NCBI RefSeq assembly: GCF_000725545.1
Contig: NZ_JNZP01000029.1
Span: forward strand, 62,001-126,000
Reading direction: 5' to 3'
DNA: 64,000 nt
Source: Streptomyces exfoliatus
GTDB taxonomy: Bacteria > Actinomycetota > Actinomycetes > Streptomycetales > Streptomycetaceae
Shown here: positions 1-8,448 of the stretch, piece after piece
Numbering within the stretch: the first letter of the stretch is position 1
Layout: each line of letters starts with the position of its first letter
Program-made: the position numbers and the translations under genes
The notes under the pieces: model-generated
What the model was told of the DNA's origin: nothing
Seen by the model: the letters and a program-made list of their open reading frames with translations, nothing else
Databases searched by the model: none

Positions 1-362
1 GGCAGCGCCCGGGGTGCGGTGGGGATCGCACCGACCTCCTTCATGGCGCGCCGCGGTTCCTCTGGGCCGGTCCCCTCGTCGGGCGACCGTGGGCAAGGAC
101 GTCGGCCGTCCGTCGGCACGGCATCCGGCTGCGGCGCTCGGTGATCATCTCGCTCATCCACTCGACGTATCTAGCGCGGCCTTCGCCGTCACAGGCGTCC
201 CGGCCGGGAAACGGCAGGTCAGCGTCCGTCACCCGGGTCGTTGTCAGGTTGACGAGCGGTGGCTCCGACGGGCGGCGCTTCAGAGGGGGTTCGGACCTCT
301 GATCGATTGTCAGTGGTGGGTGAGACGTTAGGAGCATCGATCCGGAAAGAGGGGGAGTCGCC
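1..362. other. Upstream region without a supported gene
   Basis: No reading frame here has both a convincing start and a recognisable product. The right end (about 307-362) holds a likely promoter and an SD site for the vWA gene that follows. Short frames on both strands look like by-products of high G+C. Confidence 0.5.
307..334 (+). promoter_or_regulatory. Candidate vegetative promoter of the vWA gene
   Basis: TTGTCA (307-312) is followed after 16 bases by TAGGAG (329-334), a fair match to a HrdB-type promoter. The predicted transcript start is near 341, just before the SD-like run AAAGAGGGGG (346-355). Confidence 0.4.
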
Positions 363-1403
363 TTGTCCGTGACCCAGAACTACATCAACCACGTCGCTCT
401 CGTGCTGGACGCCAGTTCGTCCATGTCGCGGCTGAGCGGCAAGGTCGTCGAAGTCGCCGACCAGCAGATCGCCTACCTCGCCCGCCGGTCCAGGGAGCTG
501 GACCAGGAGACCCGCGTCACGGTGTACGTGTTCGCGGACAAGGTCCAGTGCGTCATCTACGACAAGGACGTGCTGCGGATGCCGTCCCTGAAGCAGCTGT
601 ACCGGGTCGGTGGCATGACGGCCCTGCTGGCGGCCGCGCTGAAGTCGCAGGGGGAGCTGGCGCAGACGGCCCAGTTGTACGGCGACCACAGCTTCCTGAC
701 GTTCGTGCTCACCGACGGGCAGGAGAACGCGAGCCACCGCTGCCCGGGTGCGCCCTCCAAGGAGCCCCGCGAACTGGTCCGGGCCGTGGCCGAGATGATC
801 GCGACGCAGCAGGACAACTGGACGCTGGCCGTCCTCGTTCCGGACCAGATGGGCAAGCGCGAGGCCATGCAGTACGGCTTCCCGAAGGACAACATCGCCA
901 TCTGGGACGCCACGAGCACCCAGGGCCTCGAAGAGGCCGGTCAGGTCATCCAGGAGGCCACCGAGAAGTTCATGGTGGGCCGCACCAAGGGCATCCGGGG
1001 GTCCCGGGCCGTGTTCTCCGCGGGTGCGGAGGCGGTCAACAAGGACACCATCAAGGCGGCCGGCCTCACCCCGGTGAAGCAGTCGGACTACCGGCTGATT
1101 CCGGTGGCTCGCGACGCGGGCATCCGGGACTGGGTCGTCGAATCCGGTCACACGTACCGCACCGGTGGTGCCTTCTACCAGCTCAGCAAGCCGGAGAAGA
1201 TCCAGGCCCGGAAGCAGATCGCGGTCCTGGAGAAGCAGACCGACCTGGTGTACACCGGGCCCGAGGCCCGGTCCCTTCTCGGTCTGCCGGACGTGGAGGT
1301 ACGCGTCAAGCCGGACCACAACGACGAGTTCACGATCTTCGTGCAGAGCACCAGCGTCAACCGGAAGCTCGTGTCGAACACCCGGCTTCTGCTCATGAAC
1401 TGA
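363..1403 (+). CDS. vWA domain protein
   Basis: 346 aa, TTG start behind a purine-rich SD. A von Willebrand A domain begins almost at the N-terminus with the MIDAS motif DASSSMS (residues 16-22; DxSxS), followed by the usual T in VGGMTALLAA and the D of VLTDGQEN. vWA domains bind a metal ion and mediate protein contacts. There is no signal peptide or membrane span, so it is probably cytoplasmic. The part after about residue 210 is not a family I recognise. It ends convergently against the small kinase gene. Partner and process are unknown. Confidence 0.8.
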   Translation: MSVTQNYINHVALVLDASSSMSRLSGKVVEVADQQIAYLARRSRELDQETRVTVYVFADKVQCVIYDKDVLRMPSLKQLYRVGGMTALLAAALKSQGELAQTAQLYGDHSFLTFVLTDGQENASHRCPGAPSKEPRELVRAVAEMIATQQDNWTLAVLVPDQMGKREAMQYGFPKDNIAIWDATSTQGLEEAGQVIQEATEKFMVGRTKGIRGSRAVFSAGAEAVNKDTIKAAGLTPVKQSDYRLIPVARDAGIRDWVVESGHTYRTGGAFYQLSKPEKIQARKQIAVLEKQTDLVYTGPEARSLLGLPDVEVRVKPDHNDEFTIFVQSTSVNRKLVSNTRLLLMN

Positions 1404-1413
1404 CCTGACCTCA

Positions 1414-1431
1414 GCTGATGTGCCGATCAGC
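1414..1431. terminator. Weak hairpin between convergent genes
   Basis: GCTGAT and ATCAGC form a 6-bp stem around GTGCCG and overlap the stop codon of the minus-strand kinase gene. It is short and is supported mainly by position. Confidence 0.25.
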
Positions 1432-1963
1432 GTTCCCGCGCGGGGAGCCGGTCCAGGCCGGTGTCGCGCATGATGCGTTCGACCGTCTCGTGCACGGCGC
1501 TTTCGGCACCGATGACGGTTTCGACGGCGCCGGGCAGCAGGTCCCGCTGCCGGTACCAGCCGCGTAGTTCCGGTTCGCCGAACTCGTTCGCGATGGGCTT
1601 GGTGGCGTGCCGGGCGACAGTCTCCTCGAACGGGACGTCGAGGTAGTAGCCGTGGGTCGGACCGTTGTGGTCGGCGCGCAGCCGGGCCAGCATCTCGCCG
1701 TAGTGGTCGGCGTAGAGGATCCCTTCGACGACGACGTGGTATCCGGCGTCCAGGGCGTAGCGGGCGGTCAGGTCGATCAGGCCGATGTTCACCGCGCCCG
1801 GCCGGTCCCGTTCGCGCAGGACGATCCGGCGGAGGTTGTCCTGGCCGACGAGGGCCAGGCCGCGGCCGAATCTGTCGCGGAGGCCGGCCGCGACGGACGA
1901 CTTGCCCGAGGCGCTGTTGCCTCGCAGCACGACCAGTCGTGTGTCCCGGGTACCCACTGTCAT
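1427..1963 (-). CDS. P-loop kinase-like protein
   Basis: 178 aa when started at the ATG giving MTVGTRD; the reading frame extends 15 codons further upstream. A Walker A motif GNSASGKSS (about residues 15-23) follows a hydrophobic strand, as in small ATP-dependent kinases of the zeta-toxin/chloramphenicol-phosphotransferase type. A conserved GQDNLRR segment and VVVEGILYADHY follow, a layout common to streptomycete 'AAA family' kinases. The substrate cannot be read from the sequence. No antitoxin-like partner is adjacent, so I do not call it a toxin. Confidence 0.75.
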   Translation of the reverse strand: MTVGTRDTRLVVLRGNSASGKSSVAAGLRDRFGRGLALVGQDNLRRIVLRERDRPGAVNIGLIDLTARYALDAGYHVVVEGILYADHYGEMLARLRADHNGPTHGYYLDVPFEETVARHATKPIANEFGEPELRGWYRQRDLLPGAVETVIGAESAVHETVERIMRDTGLDRLPARER

Positions 1964-2110
1964 CCTCGCGAGGCTACCGGCGCGCGGCCGGTACCACCAC
2001 GGCCTCACTCACGTAAAGGAGTCGTGACACTACTCTTCGCTCATGGGCAGGTGGCATCGTGCCGAGGTGGGCCCATCGACTCGTCTTGCACACGTTTCCC
2101 TGGAGTCCCC

Positions 2111-4411
2111 TTGAGTCCCCTGGTGAGAACTCCTCTCCTGCCGGCCGCCCTGGCCGTCCTCTCGGCTCTGACGCCGACGGCCTCGGGCTTGACCCCTGCC
2201 GACCCGGCCGTGCCCGCGTCCGCGGTCGCGCCGGCCCTCGCCACAGCCGTCCCGGCCGGAGGGGGGCATCCCGCGCGGTCCGCTCTCGCGCGGCTGCTTC
2301 CCCGGCACCACAGGCAGTTCCTGCTGTTCCAGGTGCCCTGTCCGCCTTCGGGCGACTACTTCACCGTGACCGGCGGCACCGGTGCCGTGCGGGTGACGGG
2401 AACCAGCCCGGCGGTCATCCTCAGGGGCGTCGACCACTACCTGAAACACACCGCGCGGGTGGACATCGGCTGGCCCGGGCGGAGCACCTCGCGGCTGCCC
2501 GCCGTGCTGCCGGCCCCCCGAGTCGCCGTACGGGAGGACGCGTCGGTGGCTCACCGGTTCGCGCTGAACGACACCGACGCCGGGTACTCGGGCCCGTATC
2601 GGACCTGGGAGGACTTCGAGCGGCAGATCGATCTGCTCGCCCTGCACGGCGTGAACGAGGTCTTCGTACAGACGGGCGCGGAGGCGGTCTACTTCGACGC
2701 GTTCCAGGAGTTCGGCTACTCCAAGGCCGAGATCGAGGCGTGGATCCCCGGCCCGGCCCACCAGCCGTGGTGGCTGATGCAGAACATGTCCGCCTTCGCG
2801 GGGCCGGTGAACGAGGAGCTGATCGACAGGCGTGCCGCTCTGGGCCGCAGAATCGTCGACCGGCTGAAGGAGCTGGGCATGCGGGCCGTCCTGCCCGGCT
2901 ATTTCGGAACCGTCCCACCGGGCTTCAGCGACAGGAACCCTTCGGCACGGATCGTGCCGCAGGGCACCTGGGTCGGATTCGCCCGCCCCGACTGGCTCGA
3001 CCCGCGCAACGACATGTTCCCGAGGGTCGCAGAGGCCTTCTACCGGCACCAGCAGGCCCGTTTCGGCAGCGCGACCATGTTCAAGATGGATCTGCTGCAC
3101 GAGGGCGGCAAGGCCGGTGACGTACCGCTCGCCGACGCGGCCGGCGCGGTCATGCGGCAGCTCCAGACCGCTCACCCCGGGGCCACCTGGGTCCTGCTGG
3201 GCTGGCAGGACAACCCGTCGGCCGCCACCCTGAGCGCGGTCGACAAGAGCAGGCTCCTCGTCGTGGACGGCCTGTCGGACCGCTATGACACGGGACCCAG
3301 CCTCGACCGTGACGCCTCCTGGAGCGGCACGCCGTACGCGTTCGGCGCCATCAGCAACTTCGGCGGGCACACCACGATCGGCGCCAACACCGGCGTGTGG
3401 CTCGACCGCTTCGAGCGGGCACGCACCAAGCCGGGCAGCATGCTCCAGGGCATCGCGTATCTGCCGGAGGGCACCGGTACCAACCCCGCCGCCTTCGAGC
3501 TCTTCACCGAGCTCGGCTGGTCGCGGGCGCCGATCGACCAGCGGCAGTGGTTCGCCGAGTACGCCACCCAGCGTTACGGCGGCCACGACCCCCATGCCGC
3601 CGAGGCGTGGGAGCTGCTGCGCACCGGCCCGTACAGCACGCCGGCCGGGCGCTGGAGCGAACCCCAGGACAGCCTGTTCACCGCCCGGCCCAGCCTGACG
3701 GCCACCGCTGCCGCCGCCTGGAGCCCCCGGATGATGCGCTACGACGCCGCGACCGTCCACCGCGCCCTGGCCGAGCTGCTCCGGGTCGCCCCCGCCCTGC
3801 GCGCCAGTGACGCCTACCGCTTCGACCTGGTCGACGTGACCCGGCAGGCGCTGGCGAACCGCAGCCGTACGCTGCTTCCCGAGATCAAGTCCGCCTACGA
3901 CGCGGGGAACCTCGCCGAGTTCCGCTCGCGCGCCCAGGAGTGGCGGGACGACATGGCGCTCCTGGACCGGCTGCTCGCCACCGACGAGCGCTTCCTCCTC
4001 GGACCGTGGCTGGCGGACGCCAGGAGCTGGGGCTCCACGGACGCGGAGCGGGCACTGCTCGAGTACGACGCCCGGTCGATCCTCACCACGTGGGGCCATC
4101 GCTCCGGAAGCGAGGCCGGCCGGCTGCACGACTACGCCAACCGTGAGTGGGCCGGGCTCGTCTCCGGGTTCTACGCGCCGCGCTGGGAGAGGTGCCTGGA
4201 CGGCCTGGACGCCGCGCTCGTCTCCGGCGGCGCCCCCGCGCCCATCGACTGGTTCCTCCACGACGACGCCTGGAACCGCCGGCGCGACACCTATGCCACC
4301 ACCGCGACCGGTGACCCGGAGGTCCAGGCCGCCGCCGTGCTCGCCGCGCTGCCGCCTCTGCCGGCCGCCGGTCCGGGCACCGGTGCGAGCGCCGCCGTCG
4401 ACGCCCGGTGA
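2111..4411 (+). CDS. Secreted alpha-N-acetylglucosaminidase (GH89)
   Basis: 766 aa. The TTG start at 2111 has GGAG five bases upstream; a GTG at 2123 is an alternative. Both give a signal peptide (RTPLLPAALAVLSALTPTASG), so the enzyme is exported. The body matches the NAGLU family: an N-terminal domain, then the catalytic barrel with LLALHGVNEVFVQTGAEAVY and NFGGHT. By comparison with human NAGLU, the acid/base is probably E331 in LLHEGGK and the nucleophile E453 in YLPEGTGTNP. It would release terminal alpha-GlcNAc from glycans outside the cell. The reading frame runs further upstream but overlaps the kinase gene antisense and lacks a signal peptide. Confidence 0.9.
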   Translation: MSPLVRTPLLPAALAVLSALTPTASGLTPADPAVPASAVAPALATAVPAGGGHPARSALARLLPRHHRQFLLFQVPCPPSGDYFTVTGGTGAVRVTGTSPAVILRGVDHYLKHTARVDIGWPGRSTSRLPAVLPAPRVAVREDASVAHRFALNDTDAGYSGPYRTWEDFERQIDLLALHGVNEVFVQTGAEAVYFDAFQEFGYSKAEIEAWIPGPAHQPWWLMQNMSAFAGPVNEELIDRRAALGRRIVDRLKELGMRAVLPGYFGTVPPGFSDRNPSARIVPQGTWVGFARPDWLDPRNDMFPRVAEAFYRHQQARFGSATMFKMDLLHEGGKAGDVPLADAAGAVMRQLQTAHPGATWVLLGWQDNPSAATLSAVDKSRLLVVDGLSDRYDTGPSLDRDASWSGTPYAFGAISNFGGHTTIGANTGVWLDRFERARTKPGSMLQGIAYLPEGTGTNPAAFELFTELGWSRAPIDQRQWFAEYATQRYGGHDPHAAEAWELLRTGPYSTPAGRWSEPQDSLFTARPSLTATAAAAWSPRMMRYDAATVHRALAELLRVAPALRASDAYRFDLVDVTRQALANRSRTLLPEIKSAYDAGNLAEFRSRAQEWRDDMALLDRLLATDERFLLGPWLADARSWGSTDAERALLEYDARSILTTWGHRSGSEAGRLHDYANREWAGLVSGFYAPRWERCLDGLDAALVSGGAPAPIDWFLHDDAWNRRRDTYATTATGDPEVQAAAVLAALPPLPAAGPGTGASAAVDAR

Positions 4412-4457
4412 GCCCGACGCCTGGTGAGCCGGCACCGCGGACAGCTCGTTACCTATT

Positions 4458-4487
4458 TTGACATACATATCTCGCCATACTTAGAGT
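4458..4487 (+). promoter_or_regulatory. Leaderless promoter of the MarR gene
   Basis: TTGACA (4458-4463), an 18-base spacer and TAGAGT (4482-4487). The predicted transcript start falls at or next to the ATG at 4494, and no SD precedes that ATG, so the mRNA is probably leaderless. The AT-rich spacer, with ATACATAT and CATAC repeats, would suit binding of the MarR protein to its own promoter. Confidence 0.55.
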
Positions 4488-4493
4488 GATGGC

Positions 4494-4970
4494 ATGCCCG
4501 ACAACCCCGCGTCCCCTCAGGACATCGACCACGTGGCCGCCGGCCTCGTGGCGTGCCTGCCGGCGCTGGCGCGGGCCGTGGAACGGCACATCGACCAGGA
4601 CCCTCCGCTCCCCAAGCCTCCCGAGGCCCAGCTCGCGCTGCTGCGGCACGTCCAGGCCCACGACGGCGTCACCGTGCGCGAGAGCGCCGAGGCCCTGCTG
4701 ATGAAGCCGAACAACGTCAGCGCGCTGGTCAGGCAGCTGACGGACCAGGGGCTCCTCGAGCGTCGGCAGGACTCCTCCGACAAGCGCGTGGCGCACCTCC
4801 ACCTGACCGCGACCGCCCGCCGGGAGGTCGCCGAGGTCAACCGCCTCATGGGAGCCCACTTCGCGCGGGCCCTGCGCACCATGACCGAGGGCGAGCTCGA
4901 CGCCCTCGGCTCCGCTCTGGGCGCGCTCCAGTCGCTCAACCGGAACCTGCACCGCCCCGCCGCCCACTGA
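4494..4970 (+). CDS. MarR family transcriptional regulator
   Basis: 158 aa, the usual MarR length. A winged helix-turn-helix lies around residues 45-115: VRESAEALLMKPNNVSALVR (recognition region), then the wing LERRQDSSDKRVAHLHLT, where the DxR pattern is a family hallmark. The terminal helices would form the dimer interface. An MFS exporter follows 183 bases downstream on the same strand, so the protein most likely represses itself and that exporter and releases DNA on binding a small toxic ligand. Confidence 0.9.
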   Translation: MPDNPASPQDIDHVAAGLVACLPALARAVERHIDQDPPLPKPPEAQLALLRHVQAHDGVTVRESAEALLMKPNNVSALVRQLTDQGLLERRQDSSDKRVAHLHLTATARREVAEVNRLMGAHFARALRTMTEGELDALGSALGALQSLNRNLHRPAAH

Positions 4971-5153
4971 GCACGCGCGCCGGATCCCCTGGGTCCGGCG
5001 TGCGGGCTGCCGCGAGGCGCTCCCTCTTCCGCGCTTCGGTCGTCCGCGCTCCGGTCGTCCGCGTACCGGACGCAGGTTCCGTCGTTTCCGCGGACAGGGC
5101 ACGCCCCGTGTCCGCGCCCTTCATCATGACGTACAAAGGACAGGCGCACCATC

Positions 5154-6752
5154 ATGCCCTCCGGCACCATCAAGTCACCTTCTCTCGCGGCCCCTTCGCC
5201 AGCCGTCGACAAGCCCGGCGGCCCGCGCGCCAACCCGTGGCTCACCTTGATCGCCGTTTCCTTCGGCCTCTTCATGGTCGGCCTCGACGGCTCGGTCGTC
5301 GCCATAGCGAACCCCGCGATCGGCCAGGACCTGGGCGCGTCCACCGCGGACCTCCAGTGGGTCACCAACTCGTATCTGCTGGCCCTCGCGGCGACCCTCA
5401 TTCTCGGCGGCAAGCTCGGCGACCGGTTCGGACGCCGCACCTTCTACCTGATCGGCGTCGCCGGCTTCACCGCCGCGTCCGTCGCCATCGGGCTCGCCGG
5501 ATCGATCGAGGGCGTCATCGCCTTCCGGGCGGTGCAGGGCCTCTTCGGCGCCCTGCTGATGCCCAACACGCTCGGTCTGCTGCGCGCGGTCTTCCCGCCG
5601 AAGAAGTTCGGCATGGCGGTCGGCATCTGGGCCATGGTCTCCTCCGTGTCCACCGCGCTCGGGCCCATCGTCGGCGGCCTGCTCGTTGAACACGTCACCT
5701 GGGAGTCCGTCTTCTACATCAACCTCCCCATCGGCATCGTCGCGCTCGTGTTCAGCGCCCTCGTCCTGCCCCAGAGCAAGAACAGCGCCGAGGCGAACGG
5801 GAAGTTCGACGTCCCCGGAGTCGTCCTGCTCGCGATCGGCCTGCTCGCCGTCGTGTTCGGCGTGGTCAAGGGCGAGACGTGGGGCTGGACATCGGCCGGC
5901 ACGCTCAGCGTGATCGCGGTGGGCGTGGCGGTCCTGCTGGTCTTCGGCTACGTGGAGAACCATGTCGCGTCACCGCTGCTGCCCATGCGCCTGTTCCGCA
6001 GCCCTGCTCTCACCATCGGCACGATCATCACCGCCCTGAACTTCTTCGTCCTGCTCGGCGTGATCTTCTTCGTCATGCTCTACCTGCAGAACGTCCGCGG
6101 CTTCACCCCCGTCGAAGCGGGTGTGCGCACCCTGCCGCTGAGCCTGGCTTCGGTCGTGGCCTCGCCGCTGGGGGCGGCGCTCACCGACCGTTTCGGCCCG
6201 CGGCTCACCATGCCGCTCGGCATGGCGCTCCAGGGCATCGCCTGTTTCCTCATGCTCGGCTGGACCCCGGACTCCTCGTACGCCACGATGTGGCCGCCGT
6301 TCATCGCACTCGGTCTCGGCGTGGGCATGGTGATGGCGTCCTCCTCCGACGCCATCGTCGGCAACGCCCCGGTCAGGGACGGCGGCGTGGCGGGCGGCCT
6401 GCAGGCGACCGCCCTGCAGATCGGCGGCGCGCTCGGCACGTCCGTGCTCGTGTCCCTCATCAGCAGCCGGGTCGGCTCCACCCTGACCGGTGAACTGACC
6501 TCCGCGGGGGTTCCCGCCTCCGCGGCGGCCGGTCTGCAGGAGGCGAAGGACGCGGTGGCCATGGGAGTCGCTCCCGTCTCCGCCGAGATGCCCGACCGGC
6601 TCAGGGCCGCCGTCGCCGAGGGAAGCCACCTGGCGTTCATGAACGGCGTGCACACCGCCGTGCTGGTGGCCGGGGCGCTGTGCGTCGCCGGTGCGGCGCT
6701 CGCCGCGTTCGGAGTACGGCGTACCCCTGAGGCGGCCCGCCACGACGGCTGA
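5154..6752 (+). CDS. MFS multidrug exporter (DHA2/EmrB-QacA type)
   Basis: 532 aa with about 14 hydrophobic segments, the DHA2 topology. The antiporter signature appears in the first loop (GGKLGDRFGRRTFYLIG), and motif C-like GPIVGGLL lies in TM5. The N-terminal 20 residues are polar and cytoplasmic. It should exchange protons for amphipathic drugs across the membrane. The upstream MarR gene is its probable regulator. It ends at a strong bidirectional hairpin facing the histidine kinase gene. Confidence 0.92.
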   Translation: MPSGTIKSPSLAAPSPAVDKPGGPRANPWLTLIAVSFGLFMVGLDGSVVAIANPAIGQDLGASTADLQWVTNSYLLALAATLILGGKLGDRFGRRTFYLIGVAGFTAASVAIGLAGSIEGVIAFRAVQGLFGALLMPNTLGLLRAVFPPKKFGMAVGIWAMVSSVSTALGPIVGGLLVEHVTWESVFYINLPIGIVALVFSALVLPQSKNSAEANGKFDVPGVVLLAIGLLAVVFGVVKGETWGWTSAGTLSVIAVGVAVLLVFGYVENHVASPLLPMRLFRSPALTIGTIITALNFFVLLGVIFFVMLYLQNVRGFTPVEAGVRTLPLSLASVVASPLGAALTDRFGPRLTMPLGMALQGIACFLMLGWTPDSSYATMWPPFIALGLGVGMVMASSSDAIVGNAPVRDGGVAGGLQATALQIGGALGTSVLVSLISSRVGSTLTGELTSAGVPASAAAGLQEAKDAVAMGVAPVSAEMPDRLRAAVAEGSHLAFMNGVHTAVLVAGALCVAGAALAAFGVRRTPEAARHDG

Positions 6753-6786
6753 CGGCCTCGCCGCCAAGGCCCCCGCGGTTCCGGCC

Positions 6787-6837
6787 GGCCGGGTGCGAGG
6801 AGAGCACCGTGCGAACGGTGCTTCCCCTCACCCGGCC
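6787..6837. terminator. Two-tier bidirectional terminator
   Basis: Inner stem AGCACCGT/ACGGTGCT (6803-6822, loop GCGA) inside an outer stem GGCCGGGTG/CACCCGGCC (6787-6795/6829-6837). It lies between the convergent exporter and histidine kinase genes. Confidence 0.75.
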
Positions 6838-6931
6838 GCGCCGCGGCCTTTCCGGGTGGCGTCGGGCCCCGCTCCACCCCACGGCCCTCCGTGGCCGGCC
6901 TCCGGGCCCGCCCGTACGCCTCTGGGGGCGC

Positions 6932-8167
6932 TCACGTCACGGTGTCGGGGACCAGGGGGATCGCGGCACTCAGCACGGTGCCCTCGCCGGGGGTCGATTC
7001 GATGGTGAGGGTGCCGCCGAGCTGCCGGACGCGGGCCCGCATCGCGGGCAGTCCGTGGCCGCGCAGCCCGCCGGGCTTCTCGACCGGATCGAAGCCTCGG
7101 CCGTCGTCGGCGACGTCCAGGACGACCTGGTCGTCCAGGTGACTGAGGGTCAGGGCCGCCGTGGTGGCGCCGGCGTGTTCGCGGACGTTGGCGAGCGCCC
7201 CCTGCGCGATCCGCAGCAGCGCCGCCTGCACCCGTTCGGGCAGCGCCGTCGCGGGCGTGCCGTCCTGGTGGAAGCGCACCTGGAGGGTGCCGGAGGTCTC
7301 TCGGTCGGCGAGGGTGCGCAGCGCCTCGCCGAGACCACCGCCGCCCGCCAGGTCGGCGGGAGCGAGGTCGTGGACGAAGCGCCGCGCCTCGGCGAGGTTG
7401 TGTTCGGCGATGGACTCGGCGGTGCGGATGTGGCGGCGGGCTGCCGCCGGGTCGCTGTCCCACAGTCGCTCGGCGGCCTGGAGCAGCATCTGCTGGCTGG
7501 ACAGGCCCTGGGCGAGGGTGTCGTGGATCTCCATGGAGAGCCGCTGGCGTTCGGCGAGCGTGCCCTCGCGGCGTTCGGTCGCGGCCAGCTCCCTGCGGGT
7601 GCGGACGAGATCGGTGATCACGGTGTGCAGCCGCTCGGCCTGGCGCTGGGAGTAGATGAAGACGGCGGTGGCCACGGCGGCGCCGGCCGGTGGCGCGAAC
7701 AGCAGGTTCGGGTCGAACCCGTAGCGCAGCCGCAGTTTGGCCTGCGCGCCCACGACGATGGCGGTCATGAGGGCGATCAGGATGATCGAGTACCGGGGGC
7801 TCAGGGAGCGCAGGCCTGTGTAGTACAGCGGGACCGCGCACCAGCCGAAGCTCGGCGCGAGGATCACCAGCGCGAACCAGACTCCGATGACGGCCGCGAG
7901 CCAGAGCCCGGCGGCCGTGCCGGGAGCCGCGCCGCGCGCGCCGGCGTGCTGGGGGCCGAGGATCGGACCGAGCACGTACAGCAGGGCGAGCGCGAAGGCG
8001 AGGACGTTCACCCACGGGGTGGAGGGCGCCCCGGGGTGGACGATCAGATAGCGGGTCAGCGACGAGCACAGGAGGACGAAGAACGCCACGTGCATCACGG
8101 TCGAGAGCCACCCGGCGTCGGGGTCGGCCGCCTCCGTGTCGATCGGCGACCGCCTGTCCGTCCGCAC
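6932..8167 (-). CDS. NarL-family sensor histidine kinase (orphan)
   Basis: 411 aa from a GTG at 8167 with GAGGAG seven bases upstream; this start excludes the hexanucleotide repeat from the protein. About five membrane spans (residues ~18-155) form the sensor region. A HisKA_3 box with phosphorylated His near residue 215 (MEIHDTLAQGLSS) and an HATPase_c domain (VREHAG N-box, DVADDGRGFD, GHGLPAMR) complete it. Kinases of this class normally sit beside a LuxR-type response regulator. None is adjacent: the neighbours are a convergent exporter gene and a divergent hypothetical gene. The cognate regulator must be elsewhere or lost. Confidence 0.9.
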   Translation of the reverse strand: MRTDRRSPIDTEAADPDAGWLSTVMHVAFFVLLCSSLTRYLIVHPGAPSTPWVNVLAFALALLYVLGPILGPQHAGARGAAPGTAAGLWLAAVIGVWFALVILAPSFGWCAVPLYYTGLRSLSPRYSIILIALMTAIVVGAQAKLRLRYGFDPNLLFAPPAGAAVATAVFIYSQRQAERLHTVITDLVRTRRELAATERREGTLAERQRLSMEIHDTLAQGLSSQQMLLQAAERLWDSDPAAARRHIRTAESIAEHNLAEARRFVHDLAPADLAGGGGLGEALRTLADRETSGTLQVRFHQDGTPATALPERVQAALLRIAQGALANVREHAGATTAALTLSHLDDQVVLDVADDGRGFDPVEKPGGLRGHGLPAMRARVRQLGGTLTIESTPGEGTVLSAAIPLVPDTVT

Positions 8168-8194
8168 CGTTCGCTCCTCGCCGCCGCCCGCTGT

Positions 8195-8289
8195 TCCAGG
8201 TCCAGGTCCAGGTCCAGGTCCAGGTCCAGGTCCAGGTCCAGGTCCAGGTCCAGGTCCAGGTCCAGGTCCAGGTCCAGGTCCAGGTCCAG
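8195..8289. repeat. Hexanucleotide tandem array (TCCAGG, ~16 copies)
   Basis: 95 bases of uninterrupted 6-bp repeat, 28 bases upstream of the histidine kinase start and inside the divergent intergenic region. All six frames stay open, giving (PG)n-, (DL)n- or (TW)n-type peptides. The kinase start inferred from its SD leaves the array untranslated. Slippage would change spacing in 6-bp steps. Confidence 0.95.
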
Positions 8290-8448
8290 TCGTCCACCGG
8301 GTGGAGCAGAGGCACGCGCGTGCCGTGGGTCCGATCTCGTACGAACGTCCCCCTCCGGATTCGGCAGACCTCCGCCCGTTCGGCGGTCTACCGTACGGAC
8401 GTACCGCGCGCTGCCTTCCGCGGTCGCCGTCGCCTGAGGAGGAAGCCT

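Noticed and set aside
1427..1963. Zeta-type toxin
   Set aside because: Only the P-loop is shared; there is no antitoxin gene and the single-gene context does not suggest a toxin.
1607..2110. Upstream extension of the GH89 gene
   Set aside because: It would overlap the kinase gene antisense and bury the signal peptide inside the protein.
2030..4468. Long minus-strand reading frame opposite the GH89 gene
   Set aside because: Mirror frame of a high-G+C gene: no domain, no SD, Gly/Arg/Val-rich composition. The same applies to long frames opposite transketolase, the RTX-type gene, the catalase and the DUF5682 gene.
8195..8289. CRISPR array
   Set aside because: The unit is a 6-bp microsatellite without spacers; the 67-bp duplication at 26681 also has no spacer pattern, and no cas genes are present.
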